Shown here in pieces: positions 33,650 to 45,700 of a stretch of 64,000 nt of DNA. The notes beneath the pieces are model-generated. The model was not told where the DNA came from, did not search any database, and was given only the letters and a program-made list of their open reading frames with translations. Location: assembly GCA_949752735.1 (NCBI GenBank), contig OX457046.1, positions 28,769,177 to 28,833,176 on the forward strand. Reading direction: 5' to 3'. The position numbers and the translations under genes were made by a program. The stretch's first letter is position 1. Each line of letters opens with the position of its first letter. This DNA is from Lumbricus terrestris. Taxonomy: Eukaryota; Annelida; Clitellata; Crassiclitellata; Lumbricidae.

Positions 33650-34225
33650 AAATTCTAACATTGTCAGCTAGGATACACTCTCGTGGCAATGCGTGATCTA
33701 CGAAAATTCGACCGACTTGATGTGGATTCGGCATTTGGAACGCGTCAACGTTGGCTCCTTGGAAAAGTCCCTCTGTGGTTTCCATTATTTTGGCGACTCG
33801 GTCGAGCAGTGAAATGTGCGGTCTAACACCGGCTTCGTGATTGAGGAAGTAATGTTTTCCTCGTGGCTGTTGTGGTCGATAAGTATTTGCTGAAAAGTGA
33901 CATACTTAGTCCTTAATGCTAGACGTGGCTGATGGCCAAGTTAGAAATGCATTGCAGACAGTGTACATAGGGCAATGCCCTGTTGCATCAATAATTCATA
34001 TCATGATTCTGTATATAGCTGGCCTATAGGACAGAACGAACAGTACATAACGGTCCTAGATAATTGAAAATACTGGACACTCGGGTGTTTAGATGCCTTC
34101 AAAACTATCAATAGTCTGTGCCAGTGGAACTGTCGCGATCGGCATTGGATATGTAAATTTTTAGGAAATTATTTATTTGATTGAATTATTTGCAATAAGT
34201 GTGATTCAATTATTTTATTAATAAA
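33650..34225 (+). promoter_or_regulatory. 3' UTR with AU-rich element and poly(A) signal
   Basis: A perfect AU-rich nonamer TTATTTATT lies at 34169-34177, with further ATTTG/ATTTT words after it. AATAAA follows at 34220-34225. AU-rich nonamers destabilise mRNAs and are common in immediate-early transcripts. Other AATAAA words occur further on (about 34464), so the exact end is uncertain. Confidence 0.6.
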
Positions 34226-35631
34226 TAAGACTAATCAAAGAGAAAGAAATCTGACTTTGCTATTTATCATGCTTGTGCAGGCATGTGTGTGCGTGTGCAA
34301 CTGTGTGTGTGTGTGTGCATGTGTATGCGACTGTGGGTGTGTGTACGACTGTGGGTGTGCTGTGCATCACATTCTTAAAAGCACTTTCATGTGGTAAACA
34401 GTGTATACCAATATGGCCAGGACATGACGTGTACTGTCTTGGCTAGCAAGCAAATTTCCTACAAATAAACAGTGCTAAGCTCCAAGGCTTTGCGGCAGTA
34501 TACAGGCTGCAATTGATTGGCTTTATAGGCACATGCTATGTGTATTTAATGTCATGTGGATCAATAAGCTAGACATATTGTGTCTGCTGTTACCATCTAA
34601 TGCTTTCAAGGTCACATCACGGGAATGAGCATCTGCTTTGCTGTAAAGGCATTTCCATAAGTCTGTTATAGGCAACCATAAGGTGTTATGTGCAGTGTTA
34701 TGAATTGGTCCTATTAGTTTGGTTGGACTAAGTCCTAATTCTGTTATATTTTCAATCACTACTACAGAAATTAAGCTGACACATGCAACTGAAAGCAGTC
34801 ATAACTTGTAGAGAGTGTATCATAGACAGATGAGAACATTGACTATAATATTATACTCGAAGGATTAACTAGTCAAGGCTAAAAAACTAAGTGGAATTGT
34901 GTACATAAGAATTTAAGAAATTCATGTTCACTGTTCTGATGAGGAGATCAGGGTTTCAAAATAATTACAATAAATCTAGAGACTAACTATATCAAAAGGA
35001 TATCAAGATGTCAACATATCACAAATCTAGGAAGCCCTAAAACACTTGGAACACCACATTCTAACACGTTTATTTATCCTATGCAACTGGAGTGAGCAGA
35101 TCTCAGCACTTGTTACATTTTGCATTGACAAGACCAACTGACACATTTGAGGCTATGTGAATTATTTACACAGTACAACACATAGAAGGGAACTTTTGAA
35201 AACAATTTGACCCTCTCACAAATAATTCTAGTAGGGTAGATTGAAGATGGGCAACAGGAAGCATTGAGAGCCACACCTCCTAATTAACTGCCCTTATGCA
35301 AGTATCTAGTAAAATTCTTGGTAACTGGCTTACTCATGGTCATAGGATATGTGATGACAATCATTATTGGGCATTGTGTATATGCACTGATATATACTCA
35401 TCTCAGAGTCATCTGCCGTTTGAACCAAAAACCCGTATACAGAATCAGAGTCCAAATCCTGTTAGTCATAACGAGGCCACCATACCATGCTACATCAAGG
35501 TTCTTTGTGTGGACTGATCTTGACGCTACATCATGTCTGGCCTATAACAAAGAGTAAAGTTCATGAATAAAGAAGTTGGCCCTGGCAGATGCACACAAAA
35601 TCGTATGCAAACATGCATTAGTCACTGCAAG
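34226..35631. other. Intergenic downstream of the IER-like gene
   Basis: AT-rich with a GT-rich tract at about 34280-34370. No frame with a recognisable domain. Confidence 0.5.
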
Positions 35632-35942
35632 CAGGGTTGTCGAGACGACGGGGGGGGGGTAAAAGCCCCAAGGGCCCGGCGATTCTTAGGGCCCGGAATA
35701 GGTAGGCCTATATTGAACAGTTTATGATTTCTGCATTTTTAAATATAATTTTGCAAAGAATCACCTACAATCAATTTAAAATTAAAATTAACTCAATAAA
35801 ATCATAATTTATATTTAAATATAACATTCACTTTTATCACTTAAATTTTGCTTTAGCAAAATGTAATTCTCATTAAGCCTCAAGCTAGTTTAGGGCGGCT
35901 AGGGCTCCAGAAATTGGGCCAGAATATCTCTCGTCAGCCCTG
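35632..35942. mobile_element. hAT-like miniature element, 311 bp
   Basis: Left end CAGGGTTGTCGAGACGACG; right end, reverse complemented, CAGGGCTGACGAGAGATAT. Flanks ACTGCAAG (35624-35631) and TCTGCAAG (35943-35950). AT-rich interior. Confidence 0.75.
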
Positions 35943-36894
35943 TCTGCAAGTAGGTTAACAGTAGGCTAGGTAGATTCCCTTACTTCAAGTAGCCTATATA
36001 GGTTAATAGTAGGTTAGGTAGAATTCAACCAATTTGTTGCACATGTAAATGATGAAACTCAGTACGTCCGTGTTGTTGGTTCCAATACTTGAACTTGTTT
36101 ACGAAGCTCAATGAATTAAGTACACCAACCAAACATCCCAGCGTTTGTGAAAACAAAGTATTTAGGTCACTACGCGAACTGCATAAAAATAACTGGCAGA
36201 GGTCAGACGTTGATTATATGCGCAGTTGGGTATGCAATGAGGACTACTGTGGGGTCCTAAGAAACACGAGGGGGGGCTGAACCCACAACCATCCTGACAA
36301 TTCTCATCCTGATTTAAATGTTTATGCATCTTGTTATGTAGAGGTGACTACTTGTGGAAAATTTACCATGAAACGTAAACATGTAATGTGATATTCAGGG
36401 ATTTAGAGCCAAATAACAATAAGCATTTAGGTTAAATGCTTGTGATATTCATTATACAGAAGTGCTTTCTTGTGGAAAGTTTGCCAGAAAATGAATGTAA
36501 ACAAGTAATGTGATATTATAGGTGAACTGCAATTATAGCAAAGGAATAATTTATAATGAAAGGAAACCCCCCAAAAGGAAAAGTCTACACTGAAATGAAA
36601 AATCCGTGTGGTCAGTGCATGCTGGGATTCAAAACAAAATTCTAGTCAAAAGTTTATATGTAATTATGTCATTAGAAGTTATACATTCAGAACTTTAAAT
36701 AATAATAATTTATGTCGTAGCAATCAATTAATCGTCAAAATTTTTAATAGATTAATTTTTGGTCTTGATTGATTTTTTAAATTATTATTTTTCACTTATT
36801 TGAATTATTTCATGGTGTCAAAGTGTCACTGTTCATTTCCGGTGCATTGCGATAATGTGAAACCTTTGAGTGGAAAATGAAGCAACCATTATGT
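35943..36894. other. AT-rich intergenic
   Basis: No supported gene. The segments at about 36340 and 36470 repeat the words CTTGTGGAAA and GTAAACA-GTAATGTGATAT, suggesting an old duplication. Confidence 0.4.
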
Positions 36895-37365
36895 TTATTT
36901 TGCAATTTAGGTAAATGTTTATGTTTACGTTTATTTTCCATTTTAGGTAAATGTTTATGTTTATTTTGCATTTTAGGTAAATGATTATGTTTATGTTTAT
37001 TTTGCATTTTAGGTAAATGCTTCTTATGTTTACCTTTACTTTGCGTTTTAGGTAAATGTTTATGTTTATATTTATTTTGCATTTTAGGTAAATGTTTATG
37101 TTTATTTTGCATTTTATCTCATGTTATCTTATCTTATCTGACCATTTATAAAGCGCTTCTCGCAGCAAGAGCCTTTCAGAAGCGCTCCCAGTATATATAT
37201 TTTATATATTTTATATTGTATATTTTAGGTATATGTTTATGTTTATTTGCATTTTAGGTAAATGTTTGTTTATGTTTATTTTGCATCTTAGGTAAATGTT
37301 TATGTTTATTTTGCATTTTAGGTAAATGTTTATGTCTGTTTTGCATTTTAGGTAAGTGTTTATGG
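36895..37365. repeat. ~30-bp minisatellite split by a LINE tail
   Basis: Tandem units built on TTTTGCATTTTAGGTAAATG TTTATG (two adjoining pieces) occur at 36895-37120 and again at 37220-37365. 37142-37192 between them is a LINE 3'-end fragment (ATTTATAAAGCGCTTCTCGC, GAAGCGCTCCCAG). The Lys-His periodic frames on the - strand are artefacts. Confidence 0.85.
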
Positions 37366-38127
37366 AAAAATCTTAGATGGTGGAAAAATATTGTTTTCAT
37401 TGCAATTAACTGTTTCAATGACTTTTTTGTGCAATGAAAGTAGCTCAGTGAATACATTCTTGACAGTTTTCACACTTTATGTAAGAAATAACAAATTAAT
37501 TGAATTTAATCAATTAACTGTGATTAAATTTTTTATATTAATAGATAAAAATTAATTCTTTCAGTCAAGCTCTCTGTCTGGCTATTTGTCTCTCTGTCTC
37601 TGTCTGTCTCTGTCTGTGTCTCTCTGTGTCTGTCTATCTGTCTGTCTCTCTTTGTCTGTCTCTCTCTGTCTGTCTGTGTGTCTCGGTATGTCTGTCTCTG
37701 TGTCTCTGTCTGTCTGCCTATCTCAATTTTAACTTGACAATGCCATCCTTACAAAGTTCAGCCTGTGCAAACCGAATCCAGGCTATAGGCTGAAAGAGGG
37801 AAGCTTTTAACACTTTTGTATAGCTGTAAATGTTTCTCACATGTGCACTTAATTAAAGTGTACCTAACGATTAATGCACGTGAACGATGCACTTGTCAAT
37901 ACAAGTCCTAAGACATATTACACAGACATAATGATCGGACAGTAGGAGTTTGTGGCGCCCGTGTTTACAGCACAAAACCTCAATAGAACCGGATCTCACA
38001 AGACCAGAACAACACTAAGTCAAACGGAATTTCGATGATGAATAGTCGTCGGTCAATAATTTCAAACTGCATACCAGTCATTCAAATCAACTGGCATTTC
38101 TTAGCAAACCAAATGAATATCATAGAC
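37366..38127. other. Intergenic with (TCTG)n tract
   Basis: A degenerate TCTGTCTC tract lies at about 37567-37720. Nothing else is recognised. Confidence 0.5.
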
Positions 38128-38876
38128 CAGTGGTTCTCAAACTTCTGCAGGCCACGGACCGGAAATAATTTTTTGCTGAAGCGCGCGGACCGCTAACTGA
38201 AATGGCGAGCGCAAAAAAGCGACTTAATTATACCACAAAGACTATTAGAAGGCTGTATTATAATTATTAACGGTTTGTTTCAATATTTAAAACATGTTCC
38301 CATAATTGCATTTTACTTATTTCTTAATTTAATCCCCATTTAATTGCAAAATTAAAAAGTTAAACTCAAAGTTTAACCAATCCAGAATTGTCAGCTCTGA
38401 GCGGTGCCTCTCCCTTTGTAAAAAAACCTGCCCACACAGGCTTGTTTGCATTAGCTCATCTTTGAAATGCTTCAAACACATTGTTTACAATTCAAATTTT
38501 ATATTATTTTAGAAAATTTACCAATCTACATCTAGCAATGCTTGATCAGCGTTTACTTGACTATCGTTCACCATATAGATTAACAAAAAAATAAGCACGA
38601 GACCATACTGTGACGAAACTGAGTCTGAATGCAGTTATACCCGTAGATGTAGGAAATTCAGTATGAATTTAAATTGTTTGAATGCGCTTGCAATTATTTA
38701 ATAAAATTGAATATTGGGACAGAAATTTTGATAAATCTTGGACAACTATTTGAATAATTTCATAATTTCACATAATTATATAAATTTATAATTTAATTTA
38801 ACTCCGTTCCACGGACCGGTGCTCAGTACTCCGCGGACCGGTGCCGGTCCGCGGACCACCACTTTGAGAACCACTG
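38128..38876. mobile_element. Non-autonomous hAT element, 749 bp
   Basis: Textbook hAT ends: CAGTGGTTCTCAAACTTC on the left, and the right end reverse complemented starts CAGTGGTTCTCAAAGTGG. Perfect 8-bp duplication TCATAGAC at 38120-38127 and 38877-38884. Subterminal GGACCG/CGGTCC words recur. No transposase frame. Confidence 0.92.
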
Positions 38877-39094
38877 TCATAGACAAACCCTGTTCAGCTA
38901 TGCTATGAATGCAATCGCCCTTCGGCCCGTGTCTCAGCCCAAACTGCACTGCCCTACCCCTTGGGGCTCGGTGTATCCGTACCCGCCTTCCCATTGTTCA
39001 CATAAGCTTGCCAAAACAGAACCGATTTGACAAAAGAAAGCCGCCCATGGATTTAGGTAGGCTATGACTCCGTCCGTGTCCTTTGTCTAACAGA

Positions 39095-39190
39095 ACTCCG
39101 CCACTGTTTGTGCCAGTCCCAAGCCTGGATACAGGAGGAGGGCGACAACAATCTTCTTTGATATGGCAGGCAGTGTCATTAAACGGCAGC
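39095..39190 (+). repeat. RTE-like tail repeat
   Basis: CCAGTCCCAAGCCTGGATAC, AGGAGGAGGGCGACA and TTGATATGGCAGGCAGTGTC, the same dispersed block as at 10345 and 53805. Confidence 0.5.
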
Positions 39191-39229
39191 AAGCCGCGTA
39201 GTAGTAATTAAAAGCCTTTGTCTCGCAAA

Positions 39230-39286
<57 letters not shown>
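39230..39286. repeat. (TA)n target-site microsatellite, left part
   Basis: TA repeat directly abutting the left LTR at 39287. It continues beyond the right LTR at about 49811-49831, so the retrotransposon inserted into this microsatellite. Confidence 0.9.
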
Positions 39287-39290
<4 letters not shown>

Positions 39291-40734
39291 ACGCCCGCCC
39301 TAACCGCTAGGGGACCGGAAGCGCTTGCAAGGGATGCCCCACTTACTCGCTTACTTTCGCCCCCCTCCCCTAGTGTGGCGGCGTACTGCCGGGGCGACAG
39401 GGAACCACCTACGGGAACCTCAAGTGTGAACGACAGGGTGGAACGTCCAGATTCACTTCTTTCATGGGTACCAGGGCCTACAGGACATGTCTCCGCGGCG
39501 GTTTGTCGACGCGCGACAGCACCCTCTTTCCGGTGCTCGTCTGAGTTCGTTATCCCCGCGGCAGCTTTGGGCGAAAGGGACTCGAACTCCTGAAGAGGTG
39601 GCGGAGAGTATTTGGCTGGATATATCTGGCGCTCTATAAATCTCTCATCACTACTGACTGTCCGCCCTCCCTCCGAATCATCCGATTCCTCTAGGGCGTC
39701 CCCCCTCAAAGAGCTGGCACGAGACATGGGATTATTCTGTTTTACAACTAATTGCAAGTCAGTCAGTGAATCACCTTCAATTCTATTTCAATATGCAACA
39801 CTTTATTTGTTCCTTCACTACTACTTAATTAATATACAATTGGCAGCAACCTGTGCACATACAATTCTGCCTATAATACTTATCAGTTCAACACAAAGTA
39901 TTCCTAACACTACACAGCATTTATGGCTGGTTATTACACACTCTGCATTACTTGATACCTATCTCTTATGCTCCTGCATATAACTAGACTATCAGTTCAG
40001 TTCTTATTTCCTTAACTACTGCAGAAGGTCAAATCACGCTATTAATCAGTTACACGAAAGCAACGAATTAACATCAACACTTTGCACTAATTTACCACGA
40101 CCACAGCAACAGTTATATCGCAAGGCTACTTCTAGCAACTCTTTCAATATATTCACACTTCTTAATACAAGCGCTAATTTATCCTTCGCTCTACCTGTAA
40201 TGCGCTATATAATCTATATCAACGTGTTCCGGCCATTTTACACATTCATTCATTTACAGATTCAGCACGCTACACTTGAATTTATTTCTACTTCCCTGAT
40301 TCCTAAGCGGTTTTGCTTATTTCGACGTTCTCCTTCCACCGGAGGCGACCAGCGGTCGTTTACTTTATTATCTATTAATTTAGTTGACTTCCTTATTAAT
40401 TTAGATGCCCGAAAACTTAGTTTTAAACGAATTTCTATTCAAAAAGATGGCCTAGTCTTTCTCGTCGGTTTCACCTCTTTTCGTCTCTTTTTCCAACTGA
40501 CCTAGATTGGTCCAACAGCCAATAGGAAGCGACCTTTTACCGCTGTTTGTAGGTCACGCGTCGCTCTTGGCCAATCAGCGGCGCCCACACTTTCGCCACG
40601 TCATCCAAAAGGTCACACGTCATGCTGGCGTAATGTCTGCAGCCTCGCTCTGGTGCAGCATAGAGTTAATTAACCGTTATGGCCAACATGGATAAAAATA
40701 AGTATAATTTTGTAGCTTTTCCCAAAACGCTACA
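39287..40734 (-). repeat. 3' LTR of the gypsy element
   Basis: 1448 bp, in element orientation TGTAGCG...CGTAACA. It matches the other LTR at every position I compared except 39988 (A here, C at 49062). It carries a silent copy of the gag N-terminal frame that runs out into the TA repeat. Confidence 0.97.
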
Positions 40735-40747
40735 CTCTCCCCTCCTT
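40735..40747 (-). other. Polypurine tract
   Basis: In element orientation AAGGAGGGGAGAG immediately precedes the TGTAGCG start of the 3' LTR. This is the plus-strand priming site expected for an LTR retrotransposon. Confidence 0.85.
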
Positions 40748-42771
40748 AACCCGAATTTTCCATATTACTGGAAAATTCAGCAGTGGTCGCGTACTGAATC
40801 CGTTGTACATGAGTTGCTAAGGCAGGGTCATCACTACTACTAAAAGACATTGCCGCTTGAGAACAGTCTGAACAGTAAGCAGGCAATTCTACATCAACAA
40901 CTGTATGAAGTCTCATTTTAACTCTAAGAACCAACAGGGTTCCGAATTCACAACAGGAGAAATCAACTAATTAGCCTCATAGCAACGCTTGTTGTAAAAG
41001 TTCAGGCATACAAAGTACGGCATCTTAGCACGGCTTTACTCGTAACAACTTAACCCTAACAACACAGCCGCTTAAATTCTCAAGGTGACTGCAGGGCAAT
41101 GTTTACGCTCATGTAACATCCTTACTTTGCAATCTCCCTGAAACCATACGTTCGGAATCACCAGCAAAAAGAGGGAGGGACGTCTACTTACATTGAAGGT
41201 CTCCAACTCACTCTCGCTCCCTACTCCACGCAGACCACAATTCAGCAAAGGCACAAGGTCCGGGTATCAGGCGATTCAGAGAAAGCATACCACTAGGCCA
41301 GCCTTTACCTCACTAGGGTTACTAACTACGTCCATTGGTTACCCAATCCTCGTCGGAATACAGGCCATTGGTGTTTAATCACCAGTCTCTGCTTCCACGA
41401 ACCCCGGGACTACTAACTATCAGACACAAAGTCTCTGAACTAAAGCAGGGTTGGAGATCCCAATAGAAATATTATCCATACTCTTACACATTATCAGGGG
41501 CTATCGGGTTATCCTCCTCCCCAGGTTTCAGGTAATGCACATCAAACAGTTACAGTAACCAATGTACTACAATCCATTTCAGCAACAGCTCGAAGCCACA
41601 AACCAAGAGAATGTCCTCTAACACATACAATCATGCTTCGGCCCCAAATCCTACAGATAGTCCTAGCACAGTTAACATGTTATTAGCTACAACATTAACG
41701 ACAACTTAGACTAACACGAAATATAAGCAATTTGACTTAAAGCAGTTTTCATCCAAAAAGCAACTAAACTTAAGATGAATCATTTTTCTGTCATTATGTA
41801 TCCAGCCCAAAGTTAACTCTCAGCAGGCACAAATCATCACATCAGTTGCTGACACATTATTACAGGCACAACACGCTACAACAAGGCTTGAACCAGCCAC
41901 ATAAGGCATTATCGCTTAGTGAAGCGTACCTATGCCTACTAGGACGGATTAACTCCATGACCTACGCTGTTACCTCTACGTTACCTTTCCACACAGGAAG
42001 TTTACACAGGACCAAGTACACACATTTCCACCAACGGAAGGAATATATCACTATCATTTCCACACAGGAAAAAGTTTACATCCATTTCCACCAACGGAAA
42101 GAGTACATCTCATTCATTCCCACACAGGAAAAGTTTACATCCATTTCCACCAACGGAAAGAGTACATCTCATTCATTCCACACAGGAAAATTCTCAAGCA
42201 ACCAATAACGACGATTGGACGGATTACCGCTTATTACATCTCATTCATTCCACACGAGAAAAACTCTCGAGCAACCAATAACTGCGACTGGACGGATTAC
42301 AGCTCATCTAACTAACAGACCACCAATCTCCTCTTCTATGTAACCCTTAATGCCTGCCACAATTTCGGTCCACCTACAAGTTTACAACTTACTCACTTAC
42401 CAACTACTCAGGCCAATGCATACATCAGGATAATTCACCAAATTCTAGCAGACTGCTTGTCAATCAATGCACCAATGCAATTTGCTCCTACTCTAGCACA
42501 TTTTAAATTCAAAATTTAATCTGCAATCAAGGTTATGCACATCAAATCTTAAACTAACATGCAAGCACAACATTTTGCCTTTCTTCTGTGGCAATAAAAA
42601 CAACAATGCAATAAAACACAAGTAAACAATTCTAATCTACCCCCAATGATCTAACCTAGATCAAAGTTATAAAATAAACATTTTATTCATCGAAAGGAAC
42701 TAAAACCTAGGCTTCTTGCCACAATCTCTACTCGTCGCCATTACGCGACATTACCATCACATTACACTACA
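40748..42771 (-). other. 3' non-coding region of the gypsy element
   Basis: About 2 kb between the pol stop and the polypurine tract without a long frame on the element's coding strand. It contains a tandem repeat at about 41986-42310 with a period of roughly 60 bp: CACACAGGAAAA followed by TTTACATCCATTTCCACCAA and CGGAAAGAGTACATCTCATT. The last copies diverge (CTCTCGAGCAACCAATAAC). Confidence 0.8.
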
Positions 42772-45700
42772 TTACTCTCTATACCGCCGAGGTGGCACAA
42801 TAGTGCGATGCGGTCTCAAGGGAGTCATCGCCTCTTCCTCATCAGGGACTTCGACCTGTGCCAGGGTGTCAAGGTCAACTGGTCCGATGGTATCGGAACT
42901 CGGACTCACGTCCCAATCGTTAGGGGTCTCCCCGCTGTATAGCTTGAGTTTATCCACATAAACTAGTTTCGGTTGGGCTCGGGCCGACTTTTGGACCTTG
43001 TAAAGGACCGGACTCAGTTGTTCCAGGACACGATACGGTCCGGTGTACAGTTTACTCCATTTTTCCTTGATCCCTGACCGTCGTCGCGGGTAAAAATACC
43101 AGACCCAGGACCCTATGGCGAAGGTAGCTGGTCTGACTCTCATATTGTACCGTGCTTCTCGGGTAGTGGCTTGGCGCTGCATAAATTTTCGAGCCAGTGC
43201 AAAGTTTATTTGTACATTTTCCATTTGACTAGCGACAAAATCATCAACATTCGACATGGCATTCATAATTTGCACATCACCAAGCACTAGATCAATGGGC
43301 ATGCACAATTCTCTCGCTAGGAAAAGGCGATTTGGAGTGAAGCCGGTACTCTCACTCTCGCTGGCACGGTAGGCGGCGAGGACGTAGGGGAGATGCACAT
43401 CCCAATCCCGCTGGTTTTGGGCTACCACCTTTCCCAGAAGGGTATTCAGGGTACGGTGAAACCTCTCGACAGCTCCGTTAGTGCTCGGTTTGTAGGGTGA
43501 GGTGCGGACTTTGTCGATCTTGAGGAGTCTGCACAGGTCTTTGAACAGAGTTGCCTCAAAGCAGGGTCCTTGGTCCGTCAGAATCTGGCGTGGACAACCG
43601 AAACGGCAGAAGACTTCTTTCACGAGGACTCGTGCCACAGTGACGGCTTCCTGATTACGGATCGGATGGGCCTCAGCCCAACGCGAGAAGTGGTCGACTG
43701 CGGTCAGTATGTAGCGGTATCCAGTGCTGGAGGTCGGGTGTGGGCCGGTAATATCCACTCCCAGGCACTCCATGGGTGCTCCTACGGTCATTGTTTGCAG
43801 TCGCCCTTGCCTGGGCGGTTTTCCTCTGAAATATTGGGCGCAGGGGTTGCATCGCCGTAGTGCTACGCGAACGTCTTCTCTCCACCCAGGCCAGTAGGCT
43901 CTTTTCTGGAGTTGAGACAGGGTACGTCGGATACCCATGTGGCCCCCCGTGATCCCCTCATGAGCCAGTTGAATCAGTGTCGAACGGCGATGAGGCGGTG
44001 GAATTAACTGGTAGTTGGCGACCTTGCTGTCTTCCGCGTCGAGCCAAGCCCTGACTAGTAGTTCCTCTTTCAATTCTAGTTGCGGCCACTGGGAGACTAA
44101 CGTTTTTACTGTTCCGCTCCGATCCCTCGTCTCAGCAAACGAAGGTGGATCGTCCGAGTCACATTTCTTTCGAATCACCCAGCCCAGGTCAGTATCCGCT
44201 CTTTGCTCATCTCGTAAGGTGTTTTTGCTCCAATCTTCCGGCAGAGTCATTCCTCCCCGTTCGATATCTCGCAATTCCCGAACGGCTTGTACCTGGTGGG
44301 GAAGGCGGGACATAGCATCTGCGTTTTGATGTGCCGACCCGGCTCGGTGTTGAATGTCAAATTCGAATTCTTCGGTAATGGTCAGCCACCTCGCCTGCTG
44401 TCCGATCGGAAGGGGCGTTCTCCGCAGCCATTGTAACGCTGAATGGTCAGTTCTGAGTAGGAAACGTCTCCCCAACAAATACTGTCGACAGGTTTTCAGA
44501 AAATGGATGATCGCGAGGAGTTCCCTTCTGGTTACGTCGTAGTTCTGTTCCGCCTTCGAACAGAGCCGACTCCCATAGCAGACTACCCGCTCCTGTCCTT
44601 CTTGAACTTGGGATAGAACGGCTCCGATGGCGTCTCCAGAAGCGTCGGTATCTAGGATATACATCCCCTCATCTGTGGGAAGGGCCAGGACGGGTGCTTC
44701 GGTGAGGAGTTGTTTCAACCGTGTAAACGCTTTCTCACACTCGCCGGACCAGTAGAAGTGACACCCCTTTCTCGTTAGTGCATGCAAGGGCTGGGCAGTT
44801 TTCGAAAAGTCAAGGACGAATTTACGGTAGTAAGAACATAACCCAATGAAGCCTCGAACTTCTTTGAGATTCGTCGGGGTTGGCCAGTTTCTCACCGCCG
44901 CAGTCTTCTCGGGATCAGTCATGATCCCTCGTTCGCTGACCACATGTCCCAGGAACAGCACTTCACGTTGTAACAAATGGCATTTAGATGGTTTCAGTTT
45001 CAGTCCCACTTTAGACAATCTCTCCAACACCTGTGTTAGCCTGGCCAAGTGGGTCTCGAGGTCCTCTGCAAAAACGATAATGTCGTCAAGGTAGATGAGG
45101 CACACTTCGAAGTTTAGTCCAGCCATGACCAAATTCATCATTCGGGAAAACGTGGCCGGCGAATTGCACAGTCCGAAGGGCAGCACGCGGAATTGAAAGC
45201 TCCCCCGTCTAGTGATGAATGCCGTTTTCGGTCGATCTTTCGGATGAACGGCGACTTGATGGTAGCCCACCCGGAGGTCGAAGGTGCTGAACCACTTGGC
45301 CCCTGCCAGGGTGTCGAGGCTCTCGCTGATAAGTGGTAAGGGGTAGGCATCTTTCCGAGTTTTGGTGTTTACCGCACGGTAGTCAACACAGAACCTCGGG
45401 GTTCCGTCCTTTTTCTTAACCATAACTACATTACTGGCCCAGGCGGAAGCGGAGGGTTCTATCAGTCTCTGTTGTAACATTTGACCTACTTGCTCATCGA
45501 TGACGGGGAGTAAGGACAGCGGTTGTCGGCGAAGCGGCTGTCTCACTGGAGTCTCAGTTCCGGTTTCTATCTCGTGCTGAATCACATCGGTAAAGCCCAG
45601 GTCCCATTCGTTTATGGAGAAGGCTTTTTGGTTCCCCAAGATGATGGTTTTCAGTCTTTCCCGAGTCTCTTCTGGAACATCTGGCGCGACCCCCTCCCAC

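Noticed and set aside
39179..39757. Separate 192-residue protein left of the retrotransposon
   Set aside because: It is the gag N-terminus copied in the 3' LTR, running into the TA microsatellite.
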